A stretch of DNA of 64,000 nucleotides, taken from the NCBI GenBank assembly GCA_965200435.1, contig OZ241337.1, positions 62,001 through 126,000 of the forward strand. Reading direction: 5' to 3'. Below the pieces are notes generated by a model, which did not search any database, was not told where the DNA came from, and saw nothing but the letters and a program-made list of their open reading frames with translations. Every line of letters starts with the position of its first letter. The stretch's first letter is position 1. Origin of the DNA: Bin75 sp965200435. Lineage in GTDB: Bacteria > Nitrospirota > Nitrospiria > Nitrospirales > UBA8639. Below, one piece after another: positions 44,946-53,754 of this stretch. A program made the translations under genes and the position numbers.

Positions 44946-47042
44946 ATGAAGCAGACATTCCGTCTCTTGGCCCTCGTTCTGCTCATCGCGCTTTCCATAG
45001 TACAGGTGCACGCCCAAGAGGCGGAAGAGGACAACAGATCCCCACCCTCGAACGTCAAGCTACGACTCGAGGAAGTGACAATCATCGCGACTAAAACCGA
45101 ACGGGATCCGTTGACCACCCCAGGCGAAGTGAGCGTCCTGACCCAGGAATATTTTCAACAACGCCAGGCCCAAAGCCTGGACGACGTCCTGCGCTATGAA
45201 CCTGGCGTTGATTCACGAATAGGCCCTAGAAACATGGGAGAGGGCCCGAATATTCGAGGATTGCAGCGTGCGCGCGTCCTCACGCTGCTGGATGGGGTGA
45301 GACTCAACTTTCAAGCCGGGCACAAGGGCCGCATCTTTATTGACATGGATCAACTCAAACAAGTCGAGGTGGTTCGCGGTCCGAACTCGGCCTTGTACGG
45401 CAGCCAGGCCTTGGGGGGTGTCGTGGCTATGGTGGCCAAAGACCCTTCCGATTATCTGGCGCCGGATATGCGGTACGGCATCCGCGAAAAATTCGGTTAC
45501 CAATACGTCAATGAGGAACTCCTGTCCACCACCACCTTATCGGCTCGCCTCAACAAGAACGTGGAATTCATGGCCAGCGGGACTTACCGGGCCGGCGAGA
45601 ACATTCGGCTCGGCGGTGATCTGGGGCGTTTGGCCAATTCCGCTCAGGACACCGCAGCCGGACTGACCAAACTGGTGTGGAAACCGACGCCGTATGACGA
45701 AGCCAAATTGTCCGTTCAAGCCACTCAACAGGCCGCACGGATTCCTTTCAATACCAATTCCGGCACCTCCTCAACGCGTTCCATCTCCGACCGTAAGAAT
45801 CGTCAAGTTACGTACCGTTTGGGTTATGCGCATCATAATCCGGCGAATTCGTATTTGAACCTCCGGGGGTTCGTCTACCTGACGACTCTGGATAACACGG
45901 AAATCCAGCTTTCCAACCGGGCAAGGGATGATATCACTTTCGCCACCTTCGGGTATGATCTCAGAAATTCCATGAACTTCGGCAATCCTTCATCGAATCA
46001 TCACATCCTGACCTTCGGGTCCGAATTTTACCGGAACAGCCAAACGGGTGATGGGAGTCGCACAACCTCTTCCGGAGGACTCACGGGAGCCCGGGGTTTT
46101 TATCCCGATGCGGACTCCGACGTCTTCGCTCTGTACGTGCAGGACGAGATCACCATCATGGATCGCCTCAACCTCATCCCCGCGTTGCGCTGGGATCATT
46201 GGAAAAATACGGCACCAGGCGAAAAAACCCAATCCGTGGGCGTCCTCAACCCGAAAATCGGCACAGTGCTTCAGGTTACTGACTCGCTCTTCCTTGAAGC
46301 GAACTATGCCCATGGCTTCCGGCAACCGACGTTCGCCCAACTCTTTATCTCCGGCACACATGCTGCGGGAAGCATTTTCGTTCCCAATCCCGACCTGGGT
46401 CCTGAGCGAAACCGGAATATCGACGCGGGATTCCGGGTGAAATTGCCAAAGATGCTTTTTAGCCAGGATCGGTTTATTTTCAAGGGGGCCTACTTCAGCA
46501 ACCAACTCAGGGATTATATTGCCCTGTTCCGCTATGGCCCAGAAAACAGAGACAGAACCTACCGGAACATCGGACATGCCATGATCCACGGGTGGGAAGC
46601 ACAATTTGAATGGCACGCCATTCAGAATCTGACCCTGCACGGCAACTACAGCCAGGCGCGTGGCACGGATGAAACCGAAAATAATCCACTGCCGGACATT
46701 ACGCCTCAACGTGGGGTCTTGGGCATCGATTATGTTTACCAGCCGTGGGGCCTGACCATCGGCGGCCGCACACAAATGGTCGGCGACCAGGAACGCGTCC
46801 CGAGACCGGCCCGGGGGGCCAGACAAAGAACCGGCGGATTTGTCATTTTCGATATCTACACCACGGTGCAACCCGGCAGGGCGTTGCTCCCCGAGCTTCC
46901 CAAATCATGGTTGCAAGGGTTTCAACTCAATCTCGGGGTCGACAACCTGACGGACCGCAACTACCGTCGGCACCTATCATCCCTTCCCGAAGCCGGGGTG
47001 AATCCCAAGATATCGTTTTGGTACTCTCTCAACCTTCCCTAA
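44946..47042 (+). CDS. TonB-dependent receptor 3 (heme/hemoglobin-receptor type)
   Basis: 698 residues from ATG 44946 behind AAAGGAGGG; intact. Signal peptide (1-23, ending VHA-QE), TonB-box region LEEVTIIATKTERDPLTT, plug with PNIRGLQRARVLTLLDGVRL and VEVVRGPNSALYGSQALGGVVA, and a barrel ending NLGVDNLTDRNYRRHLSSLPEAG. Very similar to receptors 1 and 2 in the plug and C-terminal strands, and clearly different in several loops. It lacks the extra Cys-containing loop segments seen near the C-terminal third of receptors 1 and 2. Ligand inferred to be heme-like. Confidence 0.88.
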   Translation: MKQTFRLLALVLLIALSIVQVHAQEAEEDNRSPPSNVKLRLEEVTIIATKTERDPLTTPGEVSVLTQEYFQQRQAQSLDDVLRYEPGVDSRIGPRNMGEGPNIRGLQRARVLTLLDGVRLNFQAGHKGRIFIDMDQLKQVEVVRGPNSALYGSQALGGVVAMVAKDPSDYLAPDMRYGIREKFGYQYVNEELLSTTTLSARLNKNVEFMASGTYRAGENIRLGGDLGRLANSAQDTAAGLTKLVWKPTPYDEAKLSVQATQQAARIPFNTNSGTSSTRSISDRKNRQVTYRLGYAHHNPANSYLNLRGFVYLTTLDNTEIQLSNRARDDITFATFGYDLRNSMNFGNPSSNHHILTFGSEFYRNSQTGDGSRTTSSGGLTGARGFYPDADSDVFALYVQDEITIMDRLNLIPALRWDHWKNTAPGEKTQSVGVLNPKIGTVLQVTDSLFLEANYAHGFRQPTFAQLFISGTHAAGSIFVPNPDLGPERNRNIDAGFRVKLPKMLFSQDRFIFKGAYFSNQLRDYIALFRYGPENRDRTYRNIGHAMIHGWEAQFEWHAIQNLTLHGNYSQARGTDETENNPLPDITPQRGVLGIDYVYQPWGLTIGGRTQMVGDQERVPRPARGARQRTGGFVIFDIYTTVQPGRALLPELPKSWLQGFQLNLGVDNLTDRNYRRHLSSLPEAGVNPKISFWYSLNLP

Positions 47043-47106
47043 CGTCAAGGTCTTGTGATCCGTGACTCTCTGCTGCTCCTCCTTTCCCCCTGCGGGAGTC
47101 ACGTCC

Positions 47107-47137
47107 GAGAGGCCGACCTTGTCGGCCTCTTTTTTTC
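47107..47137 (+). terminator. Rho-independent terminator of receptor 3
   Basis: GAGAGGCCGACC...GTCGGCCTC followed by T7. Paralog of terminators at 41846 and 44521. The remainder of the 47043-47368 gap holds a TCATCCTCGATTCCCGATTACG/GGGAATGACAG hairpin relic (about 47288-47328). Confidence 0.88.
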
Positions 47138-47368
47138 TGAGTATCCGGCAAAACGGCACGTGCAATGTCATGGGTAAATTTGCAAAAATTTCGTCTCTTT
47201 GTCATACCATCTCCACTGGATTCTCATGTACGCTTATGGCCATGTTCGTAACAAGGATCTCCTTCTGTTATCCCCAATTCCCTCTCTTGTCATCCTCGAT
47301 TCCCGATTACGAACTTCGGGAATGACAGAAGAGGGCTATTTTCATGCCAATAACAGGCCTCTTTTCCC

Positions 47369-50300
47369 ATGAGCACGCTGATTCTGCTCCTGTACGCCAT
47401 TCATTCTCTTGCCGGCATTGCCTATGAAGTGGTGTGGATCAAGCTATTGACCGCTTCCATCGGCATGACGGTGACCGCCTTCGGTGTCGTCTTGGCCACG
47501 TTCATGACCGGGTTGGGTTTAGGCAGCTACATCATTGCCCGATGGAAGGGCGCCTCCGAGGACCGTCAAGACAGTCGCGCGACCTATCGCCTCGTCGCCC
47601 TGTTGCAAACCCTGATGGGTCTCCTGGGGATCGCGTTTCCTCTGTTCCTGTACTGGGGGGACTCTCTCTACGTGCTCGTCGCACCGGACACCGAAGGACT
47701 CCGGCATCTGTTGGTCAGGGGCCTCTACGTCGGATTGCTTCTCCTGCCCGTCACCATCCTGCACGGCATGAACTTTCCCGTGCTGGCCTCCTTGCTCACA
47801 CGATGCTTCACCCGTTCACGGACAACCAAACCCGGCCTGCTCTACTGTGCCGGCCTCTTGGCCTCAGGATTGGGATCGCTCGCGTCGCTCGCCCTGATTC
47901 CCACTCTGGGATTGCAGGGCACCTCGCTGGCCCTCGGAACGACGAACCTTATCCTCGCCGCAGTGGCCTTTCTTGCAGGCAACCGGGCATCCGGCCATGC
48001 TCAGGCGATAAAAGAAGAAACTTCGCCTCTTCGCAAACGCGATACGCCGAACTCCGCCATACCCACCCCGTTGTCTTTATCCGTCCTCCAAACGCTTGGC
48101 GCGATCGTCGGATTTCTCGTGATTTCGCTGGAAATTATCGGCGCGCAATACATCTGGCTCATCGTCAACGTCACGGCCTACGCGGAAGGAATACTCTTGT
48201 CCACGGTATTACTCATGATGGGACTCGGTTCGGGTCTGTACTTGGTGCTCAGGAAAATGGTACGCAACCGGTACGTGCCCTTCATCTGGGGGATCTTCAT
48301 CGCCCTCATCGCCCAACTCATGGCTATGCCCCTTGCGGGTGATATTGCCTCCCTGTTTGATCGCACCTTCCATGAACTGCGCCCGTACGAATTGACGACC
48401 GTTCAAATCCTGTTCGGCGATGCGTTGTTAGCCGTGACGATTCTCGGTGTACCCATGTTCGGATTGGGTATGGCTTTTTGCAGTCTCTGTGATCTGGCAA
48501 CCTCACCGCTGCCCGGTCAAGCACAGAGGGCCGTTATTTCTCCATTGGGACGATTATATGCGTGGCATAATTGGGGCGCCTTGATCGGAGCCGTGCTCAC
48601 GACCTTCGGGTTTCTCACCCTTTTGGGGTTGACCCATACCTGGCTCTTGCTCTCAGCCTGTCTTGTCGGCACGCTGGCGTTCCTTGTGTGGCGCATTCCC
48701 CTGTCGTCCGGGCGAGACGAGCCCCGGCGACACCATGCCCGGGGCCCCGGCATATGGGGCAAAGGGCTCGCTTTCCTGTTCCTTCTCGGCATCCTGGCCT
48801 GGCTTGCGACCGACGCGGACCTCACGTTCCGGCACGCGGCCGCAGGGGATTCCCAACGGGTGCTCTATCATCATGAAGACGCCCTGGGAGTCACGGAGGT
48901 CTATGAAAACAACGCCACCCTGGGCCGCACGCTGCTCACCAGCAGGCTACGACAGGAAGGAGGCAGCGGCCCCGAAGAAATTCGCGTTCAGCGTATCCAG
49001 GGCTATTTGCCGCTCTTGCTGCATCCCGCCCCCCGGCGGGTCCTCGTGGTGGGCTTGGGCACGGGCATCACCCTTTCACCAATCTTGCGCGAGGAAGTCG
49101 AAGACGTCACCGTGATCGAAATCTCGCATGGCGTCATCGAAGCCGCGAAAGGCTTCTTTGCCGAGGCGAACGCCCGGGTGCTCGAACATCCCAAGGTCCG
49201 GGTCGTGGAACAGGACGGTCGCAACTTCATCAGGTTAACACCCCACGCGTACGACCTCATCGTGCAAGAACTGTTTTTCCCCTACCAGACCGGAGTCGGC
49301 AGCCTGTACACCAGGGAACATTACCGGCAATGTCGAGCCAAATTGGCTCCGGGCGGTCTCATGGCCCAATGGATTACCATCAACCAGTTGAGCACGGGCG
49401 ATTTGCGGACTCTGGTCCGAACCTTCCAGTCCGTATTCCCGGTGACTTCACTGTGGTTGAATGGCGGATACCTGCTGATTCTCGGCGGACTCGATCCGCT
49501 CCACGTTCCCCTGGAACGTTTCCTGGAACGATACGAGATTCGCGATCCCTTGAGCGGCATGCCTGGACTCGATTCAGACCCCTATAACCTGCTGGGCCTG
49601 TTCATCAGCCATGGCCAAGCCCTTCGGGAATGGACGCAGGATGCGCCGTTGAACACCGATGACAACCGCTTCATCGAATACTCGGCCCCTCTTGCCTTCA
49701 ACACATTGAACACGGTACCCCTGGCGGCAGAGACGTTGACCAGCCTCCTCCCCCACTTTCGTCCGCTTGCCGACGTCGTGTATGTCGCCCCATTCTCAAA
49801 CAAGGACTATCGCGATCGATTGGGGCGGGTCTCCACCGCGTCGCAACTCCTGACGAAGGGCATTGTGGCACGTGCGGAAAATCGCACTGAGGAGGCCATT
49901 GAACTCTATGCCCAAGCCTGGGAACTCCAGCCGTCGAATTATCAAACCCGAACCTTTCTGGAACAGACCTGGGCAGACAAAGGTCACGCCCTGGTTCTCG
50001 AAAAACAATACGACGACGCAATCCCGTGGCTGCACAAGGCCCTGGCAGTCAACACCCGGAACCTCAACGTGAGGTTCGACCTGGCCTTGAGCCACGCACA
50101 GCAGGGGAACTATCAGGCAGCGGCGGATTTCTATGAATCCATCATTCGTCTGGCCCCCGGGTGGGCACAGATCTCATCCGTTTGGTTCAACCTGGGGTTG
50201 ACCCGCTATCAAATGGGGCTCTATCAATCCGCGACAACATCGTTCCACGAAGTGCTCGAGCACGAACCCGCGTCGATCGCCGCTCGATTCAATTTAGCGA

Positions 50301-50443
50301 ATAGCTTGGCCCAGACCGGTGACTACAGGGAAGCCGTCACCCATTATCAGAACATCCTGAAGGCCGACCCCGATCATCAGGATGCACAGGTGAATCTCAA
50401 AGAGATTCTTGCCTGGATGGCACGCAAGAACGAACAACCATGA
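47369..50443 (+). CDS. Membrane protein / spermidine-synthase-like / TPR fusion
   Basis: 1024 residues in three parts. Residues 1-480: a multi-spanning domain of about 12 helices of the kind found in membrane-anchored spermidine synthases. Residues about 510-800: an SpeE-like methyltransferase fold with nucleotide-site loop VLVVGLGTGITLSPIL and acidic strand DVTVIEIS, then DGRNFIRLTPHAYDLIVQELF. Residues about 830-1020: at least four TPR-like repeats (AIELYAQAWELQP, AIPWLHKALAVN, AADFYESIIRLAP, AVTHYQNILKADP). The aspartate residues that bind amines in true SpeE are not evident, so polyamine synthesis is doubtful. Substrate unknown. Stands alone between the receptors and the CbiX-like gene. 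Confidence 0.8.
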   Translation: MSTLILLLYAIHSLAGIAYEVVWIKLLTASIGMTVTAFGVVLATFMTGLGLGSYIIARWKGASEDRQDSRATYRLVALLQTLMGLLGIAFPLFLYWGDSLYVLVAPDTEGLRHLLVRGLYVGLLLLPVTILHGMNFPVLASLLTRCFTRSRTTKPGLLYCAGLLASGLGSLASLALIPTLGLQGTSLALGTTNLILAAVAFLAGNRASGHAQAIKEETSPLRKRDTPNSAIPTPLSLSVLQTLGAIVGFLVISLEIIGAQYIWLIVNVTAYAEGILLSTVLLMMGLGSGLYLVLRKMVRNRYVPFIWGIFIALIAQLMAMPLAGDIASLFDRTFHELRPYELTTVQILFGDALLAVTILGVPMFGLGMAFCSLCDLATSPLPGQAQRAVISPLGRLYAWHNWGALIGAVLTTFGFLTLLGLTHTWLLLSACLVGTLAFLVWRIPLSSGRDEPRRHHARGPGIWGKGLAFLFLLGILAWLATDADLTFRHAAAGDSQRVLYHHEDALGVTEVYENNATLGRTLLTSRLRQEGGSGPEEIRVQRIQGYLPLLLHPAPRRVLVVGLGTGITLSPILREEVEDVTVIEISHGVIEAAKGFFAEANARVLEHPKVRVVEQDGRNFIRLTPHAYDLIVQELFFPYQTGVGSLYTREHYRQCRAKLAPGGLMAQWITINQLSTGDLRTLVRTFQSVFPVTSLWLNGGYLLILGGLDPLHVPLERFLERYEIRDPLSGMPGLDSDPYNLLGLFISHGQALREWTQDAPLNTDDNRFIEYSAPLAFNTLNTVPLAAETLTSLLPHFRPLADVVYVAPFSNKDYRDRLGRVSTASQLLTKGIVARAENRTEEAIELYAQAWELQPSNYQTRTFLEQTWADKGHALVLEKQYDDAIPWLHKALAVNTRNLNVRFDLALSHAQQGNYQAAADFYESIIRLAPGWAQISSVWFNLGLTRYQMGLYQSATTSFHEVLEHEPASIAARFNLANSLAQTGDYREAVTHYQNILKADPDHQDAQVNLKEILAWMARKNEQP

Positions 50444-50585
50444 TGCCGCACAGCACGCGCTTCGCGGACTGAAAGACGAGAGCCTGCTTCCAGCGCTCCC
50501 GTTGAAAGCAGGACAAGATCATTGAAAGAACAGCCGGCGTTCATTCATCAATCGATTTTCTGAGACAGGCACCAAGAAGAATTTC

Positions 50586-51062
50586 ATGAATTACGCGTAC
50601 TACGAAGTTCAATATTTTCCTTGGTGGGTTTACCTTATTCTTATTCTCGCCCTTGCTGTCGTCTTGATGACTTGGCTTTTTCTGCAAGGAAGTTTCTTCG
50701 CAACATTAGGCCTGACGGCAGCGGGAGGTCTTCTTGGCATTGTCATGGGGATTTTACGCATGACGACGTCTATTGATAAGAGGTTTTTGACTGTCTATTT
50801 TGGATGGGTACCAGTCCTTCAAGAAACCATTCTTCTTTCAGCCATTCAGGAGGTTCGAGTCTGCTCCCATTACCCACTTAAACAGTTCGGGGGATGGGGG
50901 TGGCGATACGGCCGGGATGGAACCCATGCGCTTACGGCAACAGGAACTCAGGGTGTGTGTTTCCGGCTTCAGGATGGAAGCAAATTTCTCGTTGGTTCAT
51001 CGCAAAGCGAAAAATTAGTGGAAGCCATGTTACAAGCGCATGCAGAACCAACTGTTGACTAG
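50586..51062 (+). CDS. Small membrane protein of unknown function
   Basis: 158 residues with two N-terminal transmembrane helices (about 13-34 and 37-57) followed by a soluble domain of strands (RFLTVYFGWVPVLQETILLSAIQEVRV; GVCFRLQDGSKFLVGSS). The layout resembles PH-like membrane domain proteins (bPH), but I cannot name the family. No operon partner; the CbiX-like gene has its own promoter downstream. Confidence 0.6.
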   Translation: MNYAYYEVQYFPWWVYLILILALAVVLMTWLFLQGSFFATLGLTAAGGLLGIVMGILRMTTSIDKRFLTVYFGWVPVLQETILLSAIQEVRVCSHYPLKQFGGWGWRYGRDGTHALTATGTQGVCFRLQDGSKFLVGSSQSEKLVEAMLQAHAEPTVD

Positions 51063-51205
51063 AACAATACTAGAGAAAAACTCTTTCGGAGATTATCTGA
51101 CCCCAACATGATGCCCTTCTTTCTCCGATCCGGATTCTACCCCAATCAGGTGCAGCATTGCTCGTTGAGCAATCCCCCTGTTTTCGGCATGACCGCCGTT
51201 CTCTT

Positions 51206-51306
51206 TTCCCGATAACCGGACATCGGACATCCTTTTCCGGTGAATGAACATGTACGCCCAGCACACCAACCTGCTACCATCTTTAAATTGAAATTGATTT
51301 GCTATT
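51206..51306 (+). promoter_or_regulatory. CbiX-like gene promoter: operator half-site, -10, Fur-like box
   Basis: A clear TTCCGGTGAATGAACATG lies at 51235-51252. A degenerate copy (TTCCCGATAACCGGACAT) is at 51206-51223, period 29 instead of 21. -10-like TACCAT at 51275-51280, 22 bases after the clear copy. A Fur-like box in reverse orientation (complement AGCAAATCAATTTCA) lies at about 51283-51306. Confidence 0.6.
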
Positions 51307-51325
51307 TCATGAAAGGAGGGCAACG

Positions 51326-52999
51326 ATGTTACGCTCAATGCTAAAACTGTGGATTTTTCTGCTCCTACTGACAATGATGAATCTGAGTCCCATGGACGTC
51401 TTGGCACAATCCCATCCAGGCTTTCTGGTGATCGCACCGGACCGCGGCTTTCTGGGGAATCAGGAAACCAAGAAGCTCTTCGAGGAATTTCAACGTCAGT
51501 ACCCGGCCTCGCTGGCTTTGGTCGGCGACATTTCCGGAAATCATAGGCCGGCGTATACGGCGTATATCAAGGACGCCATCGAGCAATTGCGTTCATCGAA
51601 TGCGACGTCTCTCGTCGCTATTCCCCTCTTTCTCTCCGATACCGATCCCCAACTTCAAGCCGTTCGTGACCTTATACGTACTTCCGCCGCCAACCTGAAC
51701 GTCGAATGGGCTCCGGCAATGGCTCGGAGCTACCTGATCGGGCAAATCCTGCTCGAGCGGGTCGAAGCCATCAGCCAGTCACCTCAAAACGAACGGCTCG
51801 TTCTGGTCGGAATGGGTGCCCATAACGAAAAAAGCGAACAGGCCATTAAGGAGGACTTAACCGGACTACTGCAGTACATCCAACGATACAAGTCGTTCCA
51901 GGACAGCGAAGTGGTGGTCTACTATGCCTGGAATGCGGAACAACGCCGTGAAAAGAATAAAGAGGTGGAGGCTCACATCACGGAACTGGCTGCGAAGCAA
52001 GGGCGCACGTTGGTCGTCCCTGCGTTCATCGGGGCAAAATTCACGAACATGATGGCCGCAACAAATTGGATGCAACGTAAATTCATGAAAATGAACGTGG
52101 TGTTTCAGTCATCGGAAATTGTCCCACACGCCAACCTGCTGCTGTGGCTCAAAAAGACCGCAAATCAGTACGTGGGCGTGGTGAATCCAAGCGAAATCGG
52201 GGTTGTCATTATGCCCCACGGTTCAAACCAGCCTTACAACGACGCCGTGGAAAAGATCATCGCACCACTCACGCAGCACCATCAGATTGAGCTGGCGTAT
52301 GGCATGGGCGATGCGGCCATCATTCAGGATGCCGTGTCCCGCCTTGAACAACGCGGCATCAGGAAAATCGTGTTCGGAAGGATGTACGGGCTCGTTGAAA
52401 CCATGAGACCCAAAACGGATTACATTCTCGGGCTCTCCGACGAATATCTCGATACATTGAAAGAAGGCCGAACTCCACCCCGACAGATTCGCAGCGCCGC
52501 CATTTTTTCCACTTTCGGGGGATACGAGGAAGAAGCCAATGTGGCGCAGGTGTTGCATGAACGGATTATGGAGATCAGTCAAAACCCTTCAGAGGAAACC
52601 GTCGTTCTTCTTGCTCATGGGGCGGAATCCGACGAAGCCAACCAACGCTGGTTATCGGTGATGAACGCCAATATCGAGAAACTCCGACAGGACCCGCATT
52701 GCGCGAAACTGAAAGCCATCAAGGCCATGACCGTCCGGGAAGATTGGCCTGAGTTACGAGAAAAAGCCGTCAAAGAAGCACGCGAATTCATCGAAGAAAG
52801 CAACAAGACCGGAAAGGTGCTGGTCATCTCGAATCGTCTCTACGGTTCCGGACAATACTCAAAAATGTTGGACAGTCTTGATTTTGAAATGAACGGAGCA
52901 GGATTTCTCTCTCCGGTCATCACGGACTGGCTGGACCAATCCATTCAGCAAGCCACTGAACAGATCAAAGGACCGGTAAGGCTGGCCGGGCAAAATTAG
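51326..52999 (+). CDS. Secreted multi-domain CbiX/sirohydrochlorin-chelatase-like protein
   Basis: 557 residues from ATG 51326 behind AAAGGAGGG. A signal peptide (LKLWIFLLLLTMMNLSPMDVLA, cut near 28) exports it. The mature protein contains three or four repeats of the chelatase half-domain: openings PGFLVIAPDRGFLG, RLVLVGMGAHNEKSEQ, IGVVIMPHGSNQPYND (His near 298) and VVLLAHGAESDEANQR (His near 431). H-G-S/A is the catalytic motif of CbiX/SirB-type type II chelatases, which are normally cytoplasmic and 110-300 residues long. Periplasmic location, length and co-regulation with heme-type receptors suggest a metal or tetrapyrrole handling role outside the cytoplasm. Enzyme activity is not shown. 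Confidence 0.75.
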   Translation: MLRSMLKLWIFLLLLTMMNLSPMDVLAQSHPGFLVIAPDRGFLGNQETKKLFEEFQRQYPASLALVGDISGNHRPAYTAYIKDAIEQLRSSNATSLVAIPLFLSDTDPQLQAVRDLIRTSAANLNVEWAPAMARSYLIGQILLERVEAISQSPQNERLVLVGMGAHNEKSEQAIKEDLTGLLQYIQRYKSFQDSEVVVYYAWNAEQRREKNKEVEAHITELAAKQGRTLVVPAFIGAKFTNMMAATNWMQRKFMKMNVVFQSSEIVPHANLLLWLKKTANQYVGVVNPSEIGVVIMPHGSNQPYNDAVEKIIAPLTQHHQIELAYGMGDAAIIQDAVSRLEQRGIRKIVFGRMYGLVETMRPKTDYILGLSDEYLDTLKEGRTPPRQIRSAAIFSTFGGYEEEANVAQVLHERIMEISQNPSEETVVLLAHGAESDEANQRWLSVMNANIEKLRQDPHCAKLKAIKAMTVREDWPELREKAVKEAREFIEESNKTGKVLVISNRLYGSGQYSKMLDSLDFEMNGAGFLSPVITDWLDQSIQQATEQIKGPVRLAGQN

Positions 53000-53041
53000 A
53001 GTTTCCATCAGCCATTCCATCACTCAGAAGGAGGAAAATTC

Positions 53042-53410
53042 ATGCAATTCATTCACCAACTCACACGATCTTGCGTAATCCTCGGTCTGCTGACATTCGC
53101 GCTGGCCGTCGGTTTTTCAGGAATAACCTTGGCTGACGAAAAGGCAGCAGAGACGAAGGCTTCCGGTGCGCCGAAGGCCGAGGGTGACAAGAAGGCCGAG
53201 GGTGATAAGAAGGCCGAAGGTGATAAGAAAGCCGAGGGTGACAAGAAGGCCGAAGGTGACAAGAAGGCCGAGGGTGACAAGAAGGCCGAAGGTGATAAGA
53301 AAGCCGAAGGTGACAAGAAGGCCGAAGGTGACAAGAAGGCCGAGGGTGACAAGAAGGCCGAAGGTGACAAGAAAGCCGAAGGCGAGGAAAAAGCCCCTGC
53401 ATCCAAATAA
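53042..53410 (+). CDS. Secreted Lys/Glu hexapeptide-repeat protein (AEGDKK x11)
   Basis: 122 residues. Signal peptide (about 1-31, ending TLA-DE) then eleven exact AEGDKK repeats (residues 46-111) and tail AEGEEKAPASK. The DNA repeat unit is 18 bp with silent variation (GCCGAGGGTGACAAGAAG and GAA/GAT/AAA variants), so the protein sequence is kept by selection. Paralog of the 80-residue protein at 59782. Highly charged and likely unstructured; could bind anionic surfaces or metals, but function is unknown. GGAGGAAAA precedes the ATG. Confidence 0.8.
   Translation: MQFIHQLTRSCVILGLLTFALAVGFSGITLADEKAAETKASGAPKAEGDKKAEGDKKAEGDKKAEGDKKAEGDKKAEGDKKAEGDKKAEGDKKAEGDKKAEGDKKAEGDKKAEGEEKAPASK
53163..53380 (+). 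repeat. 18-bp coding tandem repeat
   Basis: Twelve copies of an 18-bp unit inside the repeat-protein gene. Units differ at third positions only (GAG/GAA, GAC/GAT, AAG/AAA), with the last unit diverging. Confidence 0.95.
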
Positions 53411-53427
53411 GCGGTGCTATTGGTCAT

Positions 53428-53457
53428 GCGGAACTGAGCTTCTCGCCTCAGTTCCGC
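53428..53457 (+). terminator. Hairpin after repeat-protein gene
   Basis: GCGGAACTGAG (53428-53438) pairs with CTCAGTTCCGC (53447-53457). A near-identical hairpin follows the paralog at 60042. No strong T run, so it may be a terminator or an mRNA-stabilising hairpin. The rest of 53458-53754 holds a CCCTCCCC/GGGGAGAAGG palindrome (about 53700-53745) and no gene. Confidence 0.55.
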
Positions 53458-53754
53458 CCCCCTCTCGTGCTCTTCCCCGTCAATACCAGATCCTCGTTTC
53501 CGCTCAGAACGCAAAAAAGACAAAAAACTGAATGAGCGATAGGGAGACACGGTTCTCGTTTGACGCCGTTCTTTTCCGACGTCAAACTCCCCGTAGCCCA
53601 AGTTCCTCCTCACCAGTCAGAAATAGCTTTTCCCTGTACAGCGTCAGGGACAATCACCGACTTCAACTCGAAAGGGTCATGCGATCACCTGGGGCTCCCC
53701 CTGCCCTCCCCCCCCAAACCCTCTCACGGGGAGAAGGTTTGGAGGGCTACTGTG

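Noticed and set aside
53163..53380. CRISPR-like array
   Set aside because: The 18-bp units are contiguous, in frame and coding; there are no spacers.
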